Notes under the pieces: model-generated | What the model was told of the DNA's origin: nothing | The model's database searches: none | The model's input: the letters and a program-made list of their open reading frames with translations, nothing else | In this document: positions 1-8,900 of the stretch, piece by piece | How positions within the stretch are numbered: the stretch's first letter is position 1 | Layout of the letters: each line of letters begins with the position of its first letter | IMG/VR virus record: IMGVR_UViG_3300020183_005982 | Location: 1-20,201 of that record | Source: a virus | DNA: 20,201 nucleotides | Direction: 5' to 3' (one strand) | Made by a program: the position numbers and the translations under genes

Positions 1-1703
1 CTCAGCGACGCGGCGGTGGTGTTGTTGGTGAACACCGAGTTGGTTATCTTCACGAACCTCTCGGTGCTTATCCCCGTGGTGTTGTCCGTGAAAATCCCGT
101 CGTTTATGTAGATTCGGTTCGTGTAGTCGGCGTCCGCCATGCTGAGCGACGACGGGGTGGAACCGTAGTCCGAGCCGATGCCGACGTGGTTGTTGGCGAA
201 CACGCAGTCCTCGAAGGTCGTGACGGTCGCGTTCGACTGGAACCACGCGGAGTTACCCGTCTGTTCGCTGAACTTCACCGAGTCGACAATGAAGGTTCCG
301 CCGTTCGTGTTGACCAAGCCACCGGCCGCGTTCTTGCCTCGCTTGAGGGTCATGTCCTCAATGATGATTGTTCTACTGCCGCTGTTCGTGATGACTCTGT
401 AAAGATTGTTCCCGTCGATAATCGTGGTATTGATTCCAGTACCCGTAATCACCACGCCTGCCGTTATTGATGGGAGGTCGCTCGTCAGCGTTATCGTGCC
501 CTGCACCCCGAAAGCAATTGAGTCGTAAATGCCACCCGCGGTAGCGTTTGCCTGTGTTATCGCCCAGCGCAAGGTTCCGCTTGAACCATCATCAAGAAGG
601 CTGGTCACCTCGAGTGAAGGGGCCGTCGCCGTCACTACGAGGGTCATCGCAACCGAGGCACCGTCAGCATCAACCGCGTTTACCGTCACATTTGATGTAC
701 CTGCCGTCGCCGCAGTTATTGTGATAGTTCCGGCGGTCGCACTCGACATAGATGCCGATATAGAACCAAGCGGAACCACCGTCGCGTTACTTGAAGATTT
801 TGTGAAAGTCCACTGTGCCTGAGTGGTTGCATCATCAGCCAAAACAAATGACGCAGTTGTCGCCGTGTTCCGGATGATTGAAGCCGCAATTGTCGGCGCG
901 GTGGCTACTGTCGGAGCGGTGTTCACTCGGGCGGTTCCCGTGTAGGTGATGTTCCTCACCTGTTGAAGGTTGTTGGCCCCACCAGTTGCGGCAGTGAAAC
1001 CCCAATAAACCTCCCCGCTAAAGTTGGCTTCAAGGTTCACCGAGACTGCGTCGAACAACTTCTCGCCCGCATCGTCCATGTCGCCGTCATAGTTTTTGTC
1101 AAGCCAGACCGAGACCTTGTCGGTCGTTGACTCCCACAAAATTTTTGTTTTGCGCCACTGACCGTCTTCGATGTTGCCGACGTCAACGGGATTCTGACCC
1201 CACTGCGAAGCGGCGATGTGGTAGGTACTTCCGTTTTTCATCAACCCGACGTGGTCGTTGTACAGGTCGTAAACATCGCTGTTCCAGTAGGTGTCGTACT
1301 CAACCACAAAAGACGGAGTTATGCCCTGGTATCCGAGACCACCGCCCGAGCCGCCAGCCGCCGTTGAATTCGGTTGCATGACGAACGCCATCCCGTCCGC
1401 GCCCCCGTCCGATGCGCCGAGGTATACCTCAGCCGTGAGGCAGAAGTCGTTGGCGAGGTTGATGCGGGTCTTGTTCCAGATGGCGCCGAACTGGCCGCCC
1501 GCTGCCGGGGTCAGTCGAATCGTGCCAGCATTGTCTTGCCCGACTCCGCCGAATACAAAGTTGGAAGCAGAGTAGGCGGTGTTGCAGTTAGCCGTGGCGA
1601 TTGCCGGATTTGAAGAACCGAAAAACGAAAACAGCAAAGAAAAGACTGCTGGGATGGCCATAATAATCGCAGATTTATTGACACGGCGGCGCCGTTTAAG
1701 CAT
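1..1703 (-). CDS. Secreted L-type lectin / Ig-like / beta-helix protein, C-terminus cut by window edge
   Basis: The minus-strand frame from the ATG at 1703 stays open to the window edge (567 codons), so the 3' end is missing. Residues 1-38 form a signal peptide: RRRR, a hydrophobic core, then AIATA. Residues ~39-258 match the legume/concanavalin A-type lectin fold. ADGMAFVMQ (102-110) carries the sugar-binding Asp103. E135, D137, N141, D146 and H151 have the same spacing as the Mn/Ca ligands E8, D10, N14, D19 and H24 of concanavalin A, and VYWGFTAATGG follows near residue 235. Residues ~261-365 look Ig-like. From ~366, SGTLRWAITQANA and IIDGNN suggest a right-handed beta-helix of the CSLREA/polymorphic-outer-membrane type. 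The start is backed by GGAGG 4 nt upstream. GC is high (39/60 at 1321-1380) against 16/60 in the neighbouring glycosyltransferase. It is likely exported from the host and carbohydrate-binding; whether it belongs to the virion is unknown. Confidence 0.9.
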   Translation of the reverse strand, partial: MLKRRRRVNKSAIIMAIPAVFSLLFSFFGSSNPAIATANCNTAYSASNFVFGGVGQDNAGTIRLTPAAGGQFGAIWNKTRINLANDFCLTAEVYLGASDGGADGMAFVMQPNSTAAGGSGGGLGYQGITPSFVVEYDTYWNSDVYDLYNDHVGLMKNGSTYHIAASQWGQNPVDVGNIEDGQWRKTKILWESTTDKVSVWLDKNYDGDMDDAGEKLFDAVSVNLEANFSGEVYWGFTAATGGANNLQQVRNITYTGTARVNTAPTVATAPTIAASIIRNTATTASFVLADDATTQAQWTFTKSSSNATVVPLGSISASMSSATAGTITITAATAGTSNVTVNAVDADGASVAMTLVVTATAPSLEVTSLLDDGSSGTLRWAITQANATAGGIYDSIAFGVQGTITLTSDLPSITAGVVITGTGINTTIIDGNNLYRVITNSGSRTIIIEDMTLKRGKNAAGGLVNTNGGTFIVDSVKFSEQTGNSAWFQSNATVTTFEDCVFANNHVGIGSDYGSTPSSLSMADADYTNRIYINDGIFTDNTTGISTERFVKITNSVFTNNTTAASL

Positions 1704-1707
1704 GGAG

Positions 1708-1736
1708 CCTCCAAGAAGGAAGTACCAATATTAGCA
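1708..1736 (-). promoter_or_regulatory. Extended -10 promoter and RBS of the lectin gene
   Basis: On the minus strand, TGC-TAATAT (1736-1728) is a TG-n extended -10 element. A transcript starting near 1721 would have a leader of about 17 nt containing GGAGG (1712-1708). No -35 element is obvious, as is common for extended -10 promoters. Confidence 0.45.
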
Positions 1737-1758
1737 GAACATTATTTAAGACTATTTA

Positions 1759-2847
1759 TTAATGTTCCAATATTTCTCTGAATACATTGTTCCAGTCTTT
1801 TCCTCTTTGCGACATTGAAAATTTAGGTAATATTTCTGTAGTTGTCTCTACTTCATCTTTCAACATAGACAAATCAAGTAATTCATCCAAATGATAAACC
1901 CATTCACTTGTGGACCTAGCTATTCTCCCAATACCATTATCCGATAAATATTGATATTCTGGTGAATAAGAACTCACGAACGGAATTCCAGAAGCTGCAT
2001 ATTCAAGACCTTTAATAAACGATTTTGCATGATTGAATTCAATATTGTTAAGAGGAACTATTCCAATATCTATATCTCGAAACAGAACCGGATATTCAAG
2101 TATTGGAACAAGGGGCTTTAGTCTTGTAAATTTTTCATTTACGCCCAACAAATCCGATGCCTTTGGTGCGTTTAGCAAGTGTCCAGAATGTTGAAATAAA
2201 ATATTTCGCAATTGTATGTATGAACCAAAAAATGAACTTAATTGTTCAAGGTCATTTGACCTCCAATGCGTTGCTCCAACCCATCCAATTTTAAGTTTTT
2301 TTGTTGAATTTATTTGTCGTTTTTTCCAGCGATTTATATCAATTCCATTTCTTACCATAAAAACATTTTTACGCAATTTGGAGTAGTAATCATACAAAAA
2401 AGGAGTAGATGTTATTACCGCATCTGCTGAAAGAATTATTTGTTTGTAAATTTCCCTATTTGAATTTGGATTATTTTTAGGGTCCGTAACCGAATGTGCT
2501 CTGTTTGATTCTGACAAACCATCAAACCAATCATCAACATCAACTACTATTTTTTGTCCAAGCGATTGAGCAATTGGTATTGAATGAAGAACTTCTTTTT
2601 GCATTAAAAGTTTAAATACAACGATGTCCCATCCGTGAACAGCTCGGTTGCCTTCAATCAACAAACCAAAACCACGTTTTGAATTGAATCCGGGAAATCC
2701 AACTGTTGTATTCCATCCCAATTTATTTAATTCATGCGACGGCAAAACACATCTATACCAAGCACATCCGTTTGGTTGTAACGGGTCAGTTCCCCACGAC
2801 CAATCATGTGTCAAAAATGCAATTGTTGGTTTATGTCGTTTTTTCAT
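1759..2847 (-). CDS. GT-B fold glycosyltransferase (GT4-like)
   Basis: A 362-aa protein from the ATG at 2847; a GTG directly before it (2850) could add one residue. The N-terminal half has a Rossmann-like pattern with IVVDVDDWFDG near residue 105 and DAVITSTPFL near 145. The hinge follows with VRNGIDINRW (~167-176). The C-terminal half holds the retaining GT4-type donor-binding region: DIGIVPL, then AKSFIKGLEYAASGIPFVSS, with the E-x7-E-like glutamates replaced by K/E spacing typical of divergent members. No signal or membrane segment is seen, so it is cytoplasmic. It probably transfers a sugar from a nucleotide-sugar donor to a phage or host glycan, protein or lipid; the acceptor cannot be told. 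It is AT-rich (16 of 60 G/C at 2281-2340), unlike the lectin gene 56 nt downstream on the same strand. No strong Shine-Dalgarno is visible. Confidence 0.85.
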   Translation of the reverse strand: MKKRHKPTIAFLTHDWSWGTDPLQPNGCAWYRCVLPSHELNKLGWNTTVGFPGFNSKRGFGLLIEGNRAVHGWDIVVFKLLMQKEVLHSIPIAQSLGQKIVVDVDDWFDGLSESNRAHSVTDPKNNPNSNREIYKQIILSADAVITSTPFLYDYYSKLRKNVFMVRNGIDINRWKKRQINSTKKLKIGWVGATHWRSNDLEQLSSFFGSYIQLRNILFQHSGHLLNAPKASDLLGVNEKFTRLKPLVPILEYPVLFRDIDIGIVPLNNIEFNHAKSFIKGLEYAASGIPFVSSYSPEYQYLSDNGIGRIARSTSEWVYHLDELLDLSMLKDEVETTTEILPKFSMSQRGKDWNNVFREILEH

Positions 2848-2887
2848 CACCTGTATGTTATTTCAAAAATAATGTCATCAAGAAATG

Positions 2888-2896
2888 TGATATGCT
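2888..2896 (+). promoter_or_regulatory. Extended -10 promoter for the holin gene
   Basis: TGA-TATGCT is a TG-n extended -10 element in the divergent intergenic region between the glycosyltransferase and holin genes. It predicts a start near 2903 and a 35-nt leader that contains the AGGAG ribosome binding site (2927-2931). No clear -35 is seen. Confidence 0.5.
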
Positions 2897-2937
2897 CGTA
2901 ATGCTGCCCAAAAATAACTAAGCAGTAGGAGAAAAAT

Positions 2938-3150
2938 ATGTCAACATTTGTTAAAGATACAGCAGAGAGAGCAGTGAGAACATTTCTTCAGGGCTATCTT
3001 GGTGCATGGATTGCAACTGGTGCTGATTTTGATGGACTTGTTTCAACAGACAATCTTAAAGTTGGCGCAGTTGCCGTTGCTCTTTCGGTTGCGATGAGCA
3101 TGGGGCTAAAAAATGTTGGTCCAAATAAGGGTTCTGCCTCCGCAGTCTGA
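2938..3150 (+). CDS. Small holin-like membrane protein
   Basis: A 70-aa protein with an amphipathic first segment (residues ~8-27, ERAVRTFLQGYLGAWIATG) and one clear hydrophobic segment (~41-57, KVGAVAVALSVAMSMGL), ending in a short polar tail. The N-terminal 'AERAVRTF' and the size match r1t-type holins of Gram-positive and actinobacterial phages. Such proteins form lesions in the inner membrane and let the endolysin reach the wall. No endolysin gene lies in this window, so the lysis role rests on family resemblance alone. The ATG is well supported by AGGAG 6 nt upstream and by the extended -10 promoter at 2888. It sits between two divergent blocks and just ahead of the tail-fibre genes, and a hairpin follows it. 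Confidence 0.75.
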   Translation: MSTFVKDTAERAVRTFLQGYLGAWIATGADFDGLVSTDNLKVGAVAVALSVAMSMGLKNVGPNKGSASAV

Positions 3151-3154
3151 AAAC

Positions 3155-3172
3155 TGCACCTTTTGGGGTGCA
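3155..3172 (+). terminator. Hairpin after the holin gene, possible weak terminator
   Basis: TGCACC (3155-3160), loop TTTTGG, GGTGCA (3167-3172) form a perfect 6-bp stem starting 5 nt after the stop codon. Only a short T-poor tract follows (TTCCTAAT), so intrinsic termination would be weak; it may instead be an RNA-processing or 3'-end-protecting hairpin. Confidence 0.45.
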
Positions 3173-3181
3173 TTCCTAATC

Positions 3182-3209
3182 TACAATTTGTATTGAAAAT
3201 AGTTAGGAG
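3182..3209 (+). promoter_or_regulatory. Possible -10 box and RBS before the tail-fibre block
   Basis: TACAAT at 3182-3187 could act as a -10 with a start near 3194, giving a 25-nt leader with AGGAG at 3205-3209, 9 nt before the ATG at 3219. There is no TG extension and no clear -35. The RBS is strong; the promoter is a weak call. Confidence 0.3.
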
Positions 3210-3218
3210 CGCTCGTAC

Positions 3219-3602
3219 ATGAGGGCAGGAAATTACAACATCACTTGCGAACAGGGCTCAACGTTTGTAAGAACTATTGAACTTGAAACACCTGACATAG
3301 AGGCAGACCCTACCGGGAATACATTTATACCTCTAAGTTTGGAAAACTATACGGCAAGGATGCAAGTAAGAAGAACTATGGAATCAGAAAACTTTTTACT
3401 TGAGTTGACAACCGAAAACGGTAACTTGACAATAAATCCATTAGAAGAACAAACAAATGTTATACAAATTGATGTTTCTGCATCTGTTACTGCATCAGTA
3501 GAACACAGTGGAGTTTATGACATTGAGATAATCTCCAACGATGGGATTGTGTCAAGAATACTTCAAGGCATTTTTACCCTCAGCCCTGAGGTAACAAGAT
3601 GA
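3219..3602 (+). CDS. Conserved phage virion-associated protein (tail-fibre adaptor type)
   Basis: A 127-aa beta-rich soluble protein. The pattern EQGSTF near the N-terminus, YTARMQVRR (44-52), LTTENGNLTI (63-72), GVYDIEI (98-104) and the C-terminal L-Q-G-I-F...SPEVTR is shared by a family found just upstream of tail-fibre genes in many tailed phages; I cannot name a specific family. It resembles the N-terminal domain of baseplate upper proteins (BppU-like) in layout. It may join fibres to the baseplate or collar, but no function is proven for this group. The start has AGGAG 9 nt upstream. The stop overlaps the next gene by 4 nt (ATGA), which indicates translational coupling. Confidence 0.7.
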   Translation: MRAGNYNITCEQGSTFVRTIELETPDIEADPTGNTFIPLSLENYTARMQVRRTMESENFLLELTTENGNLTINPLEEQTNVIQIDVSASVTASVEHSGVYDIEIISNDGIVSRILQGIFTLSPEVTR

Positions 3603-3907
3603 GCAATGTCCCAAACAATGTCATTGTTAATGAAGATACAGCAAATCAAGTAGTCGTAAATCAAGATGCTCCAAATCAAGTTGTTGTACGGATGGGTTCT
3701 GCTGGGGCAAATGTAAGAAGACATATTCACGCCCAACAGTCTGTATCAAACACGTGGGTGATAAACCATACGCTTGGCGGAAAGCCACAAGTAACTGTGG
3801 TCGATTCTGCAGATACGGTGGTCATTGGTGAGGTAACATATAACAGTAATTCGCAGGTGGTTGTACTGTTTTCGGCCCCCTTCTCGGGTTACGCCTATTT
3901 GACGTGA
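3599..3907 (+). CDS. Small tail-fibre-associated protein with decapeptide repeats
   Basis: A 102-aa protein. The N-terminal 30 residues contain three imperfect ten-residue repeats built on N-[NQ]-V-[IV]-V (NNVIVNEDT, ANQVVVNQDA, PNQVVVRMGS). Residues 43-102 form a small beta domain with the pattern H-A-Q-x-S-V-S-N-T-W-x-I-N-H-T-L-G and FSAPFSGYAYL. A related block (SASFTITHNLNTRNLTIQVV and following) ends the next gene, the 433-aa fibre, so the two share a C-terminal module. It is probably a virion surface or fibre-tip component. The start overlaps the previous stop (ATGA); 7 nt separate it from the next gene. Confidence 0.7.
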   Translation: MSNVPNNVIVNEDTANQVVVNQDAPNQVVVRMGSAGANVRRHIHAQQSVSNTWVINHTLGGKPQVTVVDSADTVVIGEVTYNSNSQVVVLFSAPFSGYAYLT

Positions 3908-3914
3908 GGTAAAC

Positions 3915-5216
3915 ATGGCTCAGAAGTTCTTGACGAATCTAAACCTTAATCAGAACCAACTCATTAATGCCACGTTTGAGGTCCTTGCGTCTGACCCTGG
4001 TGTTGGTCAGGGCAATTTTGAGGGTCGCCTCATCTACAACTCAACCGAAGACACCATCAAGGTCTATTCGGGTTCCGCGTGGAGAAAGATGCTCCACAAT
4101 GTCGTCAAGGGTGGCGCGCACACAGATGCGATAACACTCAACGAAGAAAACGGCACGATTACCATCACGCTCAATCTTGCCGATGCGGACAGCGCGGGCT
4201 TGCTAACCGCCGCGCATTTCAACGACCTAACCGCCGCAACAGCGGACATAACTGGCGGCACACTCGCCAAGCGTGATGGTAGCGGAAGGATTCATGTCGG
4301 CACCCCGACACAGGACACCCACGCCGCCAACAAGTCTTACGTTGACGCTGCTCGCCAGGGTCTCGATGTCAAGAAGTCGGTGCGCGCAGCGACGACGGCG
4401 CCAATCAATCTCGCCACGGACCTTGAGGCTGGCGACGTAATCGATGGAGTAACTCTCGTCGCTGGCGACAGAGTTCTCGTCAAGGACCAACTTACCGCAT
4501 CCGAGAACGGTATCTATGTCGCCGTTGCCTCTGGTGCCGCTTCTCGTTCTTCTGATGCAAATGGAACTGCGGACACTGGCGAACTTTCGGGCGGCACATT
4601 CACGTTCGTTGAAGAAGGTGATACGAACGCAGACCACGGGTTTGCCATTTCATCCAATGGACCGCTTACTGTCGGCACGGATGCAATTAACTGGACGCAA
4701 TTCTCTGGTACTGGTTCGTTTATTTCTGGTGATGGTTTGGTCAAGGATGGCAACACCATCAACGTCGTTGGGACTGCGAACAGAATTACGGTCACCGCAG
4801 ACGCGGTCGACATCGCCGCTACCTACGTCGGTCAATCAACAATCACGACTCTTGGGACAATCACTACTGGCACGTGGTCTGCCACAGATGTCGGCATCGC
4901 GCATGGTGGTACCAACGCATCGTCGGAAGCGGACGCAAGAACAAACCTCGCCGCAGGCGGTGATGCTGACACAAGGTCAACATCCGTTCCTTCGTTGGCT
5001 CGCGTCGTAACTCAAACGATTGGCAACAACTCATCTGCTTCGTTTACCATAACCCACAACCTGAACACAAGGAATCTGACGATTCAGGTTGTTGAGACAA
5101 ATTCTCCATACGATACTGTCTTTGCGGACGTGGCAAGAACCAGCGTCAACACGGCGACTGTAACTTTCGCTACCGCACCCGCCACAGACGCGTACACGGT
5201 GGTTGTAACTGGTTAA
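3915..5216 (+). CDS. Tail-fibre protein
   Basis: A 433-aa protein of tail-fibre type. It begins MAQKF, followed by a fibre-attachment region with YNSTEDTIKVYSGSAWRKM (~41-59). AANKSYVDAA (138-147) leads into a domain with GLDVKKSVRAAT, AGDRVLVKDQ (183-192), NGIYV (198-202) and TQFSG (261-265), a module very common in phage fibre and baseplate proteins. YVGQSTITTLGTITTGTW (~305-321) and IAHGGT follow. The C-terminal ~70 residues form a beta domain related to that of the 102-aa protein upstream. The AANKSYVD...TQFSG module recurs at residues ~255-420 of the 1443-aa fibre. It is probably part of the adsorption apparatus. GAGGT lies 4 nt before the ATG. Confidence 0.85.
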   Translation: MAQKFLTNLNLNQNQLINATFEVLASDPGVGQGNFEGRLIYNSTEDTIKVYSGSAWRKMLHNVVKGGAHTDAITLNEENGTITITLNLADADSAGLLTAAHFNDLTAATADITGGTLAKRDGSGRIHVGTPTQDTHAANKSYVDAARQGLDVKKSVRAATTAPINLATDLEAGDVIDGVTLVAGDRVLVKDQLTASENGIYVAVASGAASRSSDANGTADTGELSGGTFTFVEEGDTNADHGFAISSNGPLTVGTDAINWTQFSGTGSFISGDGLVKDGNTINVVGTANRITVTADAVDIAATYVGQSTITTLGTITTGTWSATDVGIAHGGTNASSEADARTNLAAGGDADTRSTSVPSLARVVTQTIGNNSSASFTITHNLNTRNLTIQVVETNSPYDTVFADVARTSVNTATVTFATAPATDAYTVVVTG

Positions 5217-5221
5217 CAAAC

Positions 5222-5241
5222 ATTGACCTTGAGGGGTCAAT
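5222..5241 (+). terminator. Hairpin after the 433-aa fibre gene
   Basis: ATTGACC (5222-5228), loop TTGAGG, GGTCAAT (5235-5241) form a perfect 7-bp stem 5 nt after the stop codon. No T-run follows, so it is not a classical intrinsic terminator. Placement and 6-nt loop size match the hairpin after the holin gene. Confidence 0.4.
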
Positions 5242-5268
5242 CAGAAGAAACCGAAAGCGATTGAGGTC

Positions 5269-5751
5269 GTGGCACAAAAATTTACAGTTCCAATTACCAT
5301 CAAAGAGTTGTCGTCTGCTGGGTCAGATGCAATAACTATTCTTGTTGATGAAGATTCTTTTTCCCGACTGAAAATTGAGGCTGGTGGCAGACTCACTTGG
5401 GGAACTGGTTCAGTCTCTGGGGATGTGAACCTGTATCGCGACTCGGCAAACACCCTCGCCACCGACGACATATTCAGGGCGTTCTTGGGTTTGGTGACCA
5501 AGACAGTCAGCGGAGAACCAGTTGACGCACTCCCCGACGGCGCATTGGTCGTCGACAACACAAACGAAGATTTTTATTTCAGGACCAACGGCGCCTGGAA
5601 ACAGGTCAGCGGCGGCGGAGCAAGCATCACAATTTCCGACACAATTCCAACAGAAGACATTACCGAAGGCGATTTGTGGTTTGATTCAAGTACGGCAAAA
5701 ACCTTTGTCTACTACGACTCTTTTTGGGTTGAAATAGGGGGCATCGCCTAA
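5269..5751 (+). CDS. Tail-fibre-like structural protein (GTG start)
   Basis: A 160-aa protein starting at GTG. It begins M-A-Q-K-F like the fibre gene before it, which supports this start; GAGGT at 5263-5267 lies unusually close to the GTG. Residues ~30-80 resemble a trimeric fibre segment (IEAGGRLTWGTGSVSGDVNLYRD). The C-terminal part holds DALPDGALVVDNTNEDFYFRTNGAW, typical of fibre repeats that bind a short coiled or triangular shaft. DLWFDSSTAKTFVYYDSFWVEI near the C-terminus is the common 'GDLWFDs...tfvYyd..WvEi' phage module. It is likely a short fibre or connector. The stop and the next start share one base (TAATG). Confidence 0.75.
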   Translation: MAQKFTVPITIKELSSAGSDAITILVDEDSFSRLKIEAGGRLTWGTGSVSGDVNLYRDSANTLATDDIFRAFLGLVTKTVSGEPVDALPDGALVVDNTNEDFYFRTNGAWKQVSGGGASITISDTIPTEDITEGDLWFDSSTAKTFVYYDSFWVEIGGIA

Positions 5752-5957
5752 TGCCAATAAATTTCCCGAATTCTCCATCAATTGGAGACACTCACTCATC
5801 TGGAGCAAAAACATGGACATGGGATGGGGAAAAGTGGTTGCTGAATCCAGAGGATAGGGCTTTGACCGTTGACGATTTGGACGGTGGTATTCTTGAAATA
5901 GACGAGGCCGAAGTGACGAATAATTTGATTTTTAGTTTTGATGGAGGGACGTTATAA
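5751..5957 (+). CDS. Short tail-fibre accessory protein with GDxxxxGxxTWxWDGxxW module
   Basis: A 68-aa protein. Residues 1-32 (FPNSPSIGD, then KTWTWDGEKW) form the short module that often starts phage fibre proteins. The remaining ~35 residues are acidic and have no recognised match. Its length suggests a split-off fibre N-terminus or a small adaptor rather than a full fibre. It overlaps both neighbours by one base (TAATG at each end), so translation is coupled through the three genes; AGGGGG (5736-5741) lies 9 nt before its ATG. Confidence 0.7.
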   Translation: MPINFPNSPSIGDTHSSGAKTWTWDGEKWLLNPEDRALTVDDLDGGILEIDEAEVTNNLIFSFDGGTL

Positions 5958-8900
5958 TGTCGGGTGCAAGAATTCAACTCAAGCGCGCAACCGCTGCTTC
6001 GTGGACGTCCAATAATCCAGTTCTTTATGTTGGTGAAATCGGTTTTGAAACAGACACCAAGAAACTCAAGATTGGTGACGGCACCACTGCTTGGACTTCA
6101 CTTACTTATGCGTCTATACCCATTGCTCTTTCGACGTTAAATGACCTTAGCGATGTAACGATTACAAGCGCCGCGAACGGTGACTTCCTTCGCTGGAACG
6201 GAACTGCTTGGATTAACGACGCCGTCAATCTCTCCGCGGACACCGTCGGCTCGTACGTGGAGTCGCTCGTCGCTGGCACCGGTGTAACACTTACAAACAA
6301 TTCTGGCGAAGCCGCAACACCAACGATTTCAATTGGTCAGGCAGTGGGAACTGGCTCGAACGTCACGTTCGCCGGTGTAACCGCACCACTTACCGGCAAC
6401 GTAACTGGTAACGCAGACACGGCAACGACACTTGCTACTTCACGAACCATCGAACTGACGGGCGACGTCACTGGTTCGGCTTCTTTTAATGGTTCAGCAA
6501 ACGCATCAATTGCCGCAACCATCCAGCCAAACTCTGTCGCGCTGGGTACTGACACGGTCGGAAACTATGTTGAATCGTTGGTCGCTGGAACTGGCGTAAC
6601 ACTCACCAACAACTCTGGTGAAGGTGCAACGCCGACTATCGCCATTGGTCAATCTGTCGGTACTACCGATAGCCCGACCTTCGCAAAAGTGACGCTTTCG
6701 GGCACCCCAAGCGCGTCTACCGACGCCACTACAAAAAGCTATGTAGACAATATTGCAGCAGGTATAAATTTTCATGATGCTGTTAACCTTGCAACCGCTG
6801 CAGCTCTTCCCAATTCGCCAACTTATAACAACGGCACAAGCGGTGAGGGTGCGACGCTTACCGCAACAACAAACGCAAGATTGCAAGTTGACGGAACAAA
6901 CGCTTCAAATGGAAATAGAATACTTGTAAAAGACCAAGCCACTCCGCAGAATAACGGTGTTTATGTTGTAACTGTACAAGGTTCTGTAAGTACTACATAC
7001 CAACTTACTCGTGCAACTGATTTTGACTCAGTTAATAATTACATTGAACCAGGAGACGCATTTTTTGTACTTGATGGCGCCATAAATGCGGGAAATGGAT
7101 TCATTGTTAATTCAATTGGAACAGCGGAAAATCAAAGTGGAACAGGGACAATTGGAAGACACATTCTTGGAACAGACGAAGTAAATTTTACGCAATTTAC
7201 TGGAACTGCCACCATCACAGCAGGAAATGGATTGTCCAAATCGGGAAATATTTTAAGTATTAATACTGCGACTGTTGCGACACTTTCTGATGCGCAGACG
7301 TTAACAAACAAAACACTTACATCGCCAACAATAAATAATCCAACAATTACGGGTGTTTCTCCAGTTGTGACTCTTGATGGAGACCTTTCTGGTTCGCTTA
7401 CATTGACAAACCTTGGAAGCGGAACACTTACAGCGACCATTCAACCCAACTCGGTGGCACTAGGTACCGATACAACTGGCGACTATGTTGCGGGTCTTGT
7501 TGCTGGTACTGGCGTAACACTTAGTAACAACTCCGGAGAAACAGCAACACCAACTATCGCTATCGGTCAAGCAGTGGGCACTGATTCCACCGTGACCTTT
7601 GCGGGCGTGACCGCACCGTTGACTGGAAACGTCACGGGCAACGCTGATACGGCGACGACACTTGCTACATCACGCACAATTGAATTGACTGGCGATGTCA
7701 CTGGTTCGGCATCATTCAATGGTTCAGCGAACGCCTCAATCACTGCGACGATTCAACCAAATAGTGTTGCTCTCGGAACTGATACAACTGGTAACTATGT
7801 TTCCGATGTAAGCGCTGGAACTGGCGTAACTGTCACGCACACCCCTGGTGAAGGTTCTAGCCCAACAATCGCGATTGGTCAGGCAGTCGGTACTGGCTCT
7901 AGCGTCACTTTCGCGAGCGTCACCGCGCCGTTGACTGGCAACGTCACTGGCAATGCAGACACCGCAACGACCCTTGCCACTTCAAGAACGATTGAACTGA
8001 CTGGCGACGTCACTGGTTCTGCCTCGTTCGATGGCTCCGCCAATGCGTCAATCACCGCAACGATTGCGGCAAATAGCGTTGCTCTTGGTACTGACACAAC
8101 AGGCAATTACGTCTCTGATGTAACTGGCGGAACTGGTGTAACCGTCACTCACACACCTGGCGAAGGTTCTAGCCCGACGATTGCAATCGGTCAGGCAGTG
8201 GGTACTGGTTCTACCGTAACTTTTGCGGGTGTTACCGCACCATTGACCGGCAACGTCACTGGCAATGCAGACACGGCAACAACGCTCGCCACCTCGCGAA
8301 CAATTGAGTTGACGGGCGACGTAACTGGCTCGGCTTCGTTCAATGGGAGTGCAAATGCATCAATTGCCGCGACCATTCAGCCCAACTCGGTGGCGCTGGG
8401 CACCGACACGACTGGTGACTACGTAGCGAGCCTCGTTGCTGGTACGGGTGTAACGCTCACTGACAACTCTGGAGAAACGGCAACGCCAACCATCGCAATC
8501 GGTCAATCTGTCGCCACGAATGCCAACCCGACGTTCGCTGGCGCGACGCTCGATGCCGTCCAGGTCGGAATCACTGCCGCTGGGGAAATAGACACCACGT
8601 CGGGCAACCTGACGATTGACTCGGCTGGCGGCACGGTGACCGTCGATGACGTCTTGACCGTCAATGGCAACATCAACACGAGCAACCAAATACGAATCAC
8701 TGGTACAACCGCAACGTCAATTCCAAACGTGAATGGGCAACAAGAAGCATTCTTGACCGTCAGGGCATCAGAAGCCTCCTTCGCCGACGGCAACGGACCA
8801 AGTCTTCTCCTTGTGCGTAATCATATGAATTCTGGATTGACGGTAAGTCAATACGGCAATTTCTCGCTGACTGGCGGGGGTCGAATCTCTGGCTTCACGG

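Noticed and set aside
178-1613. Several plus-strand frames of 74 to 97 codons
   Set aside because: They lie antisense to the lectin gene, whose frame is open for 567 codons with a signal peptide and a recognisable fold; the plus frames show no domain or RBS.
5952-5957. TATAAT-like sequence before the large fibre gene
   Set aside because: It overlaps the start codon itself and the end of the previous gene; transcription from it would begin inside the fibre gene.
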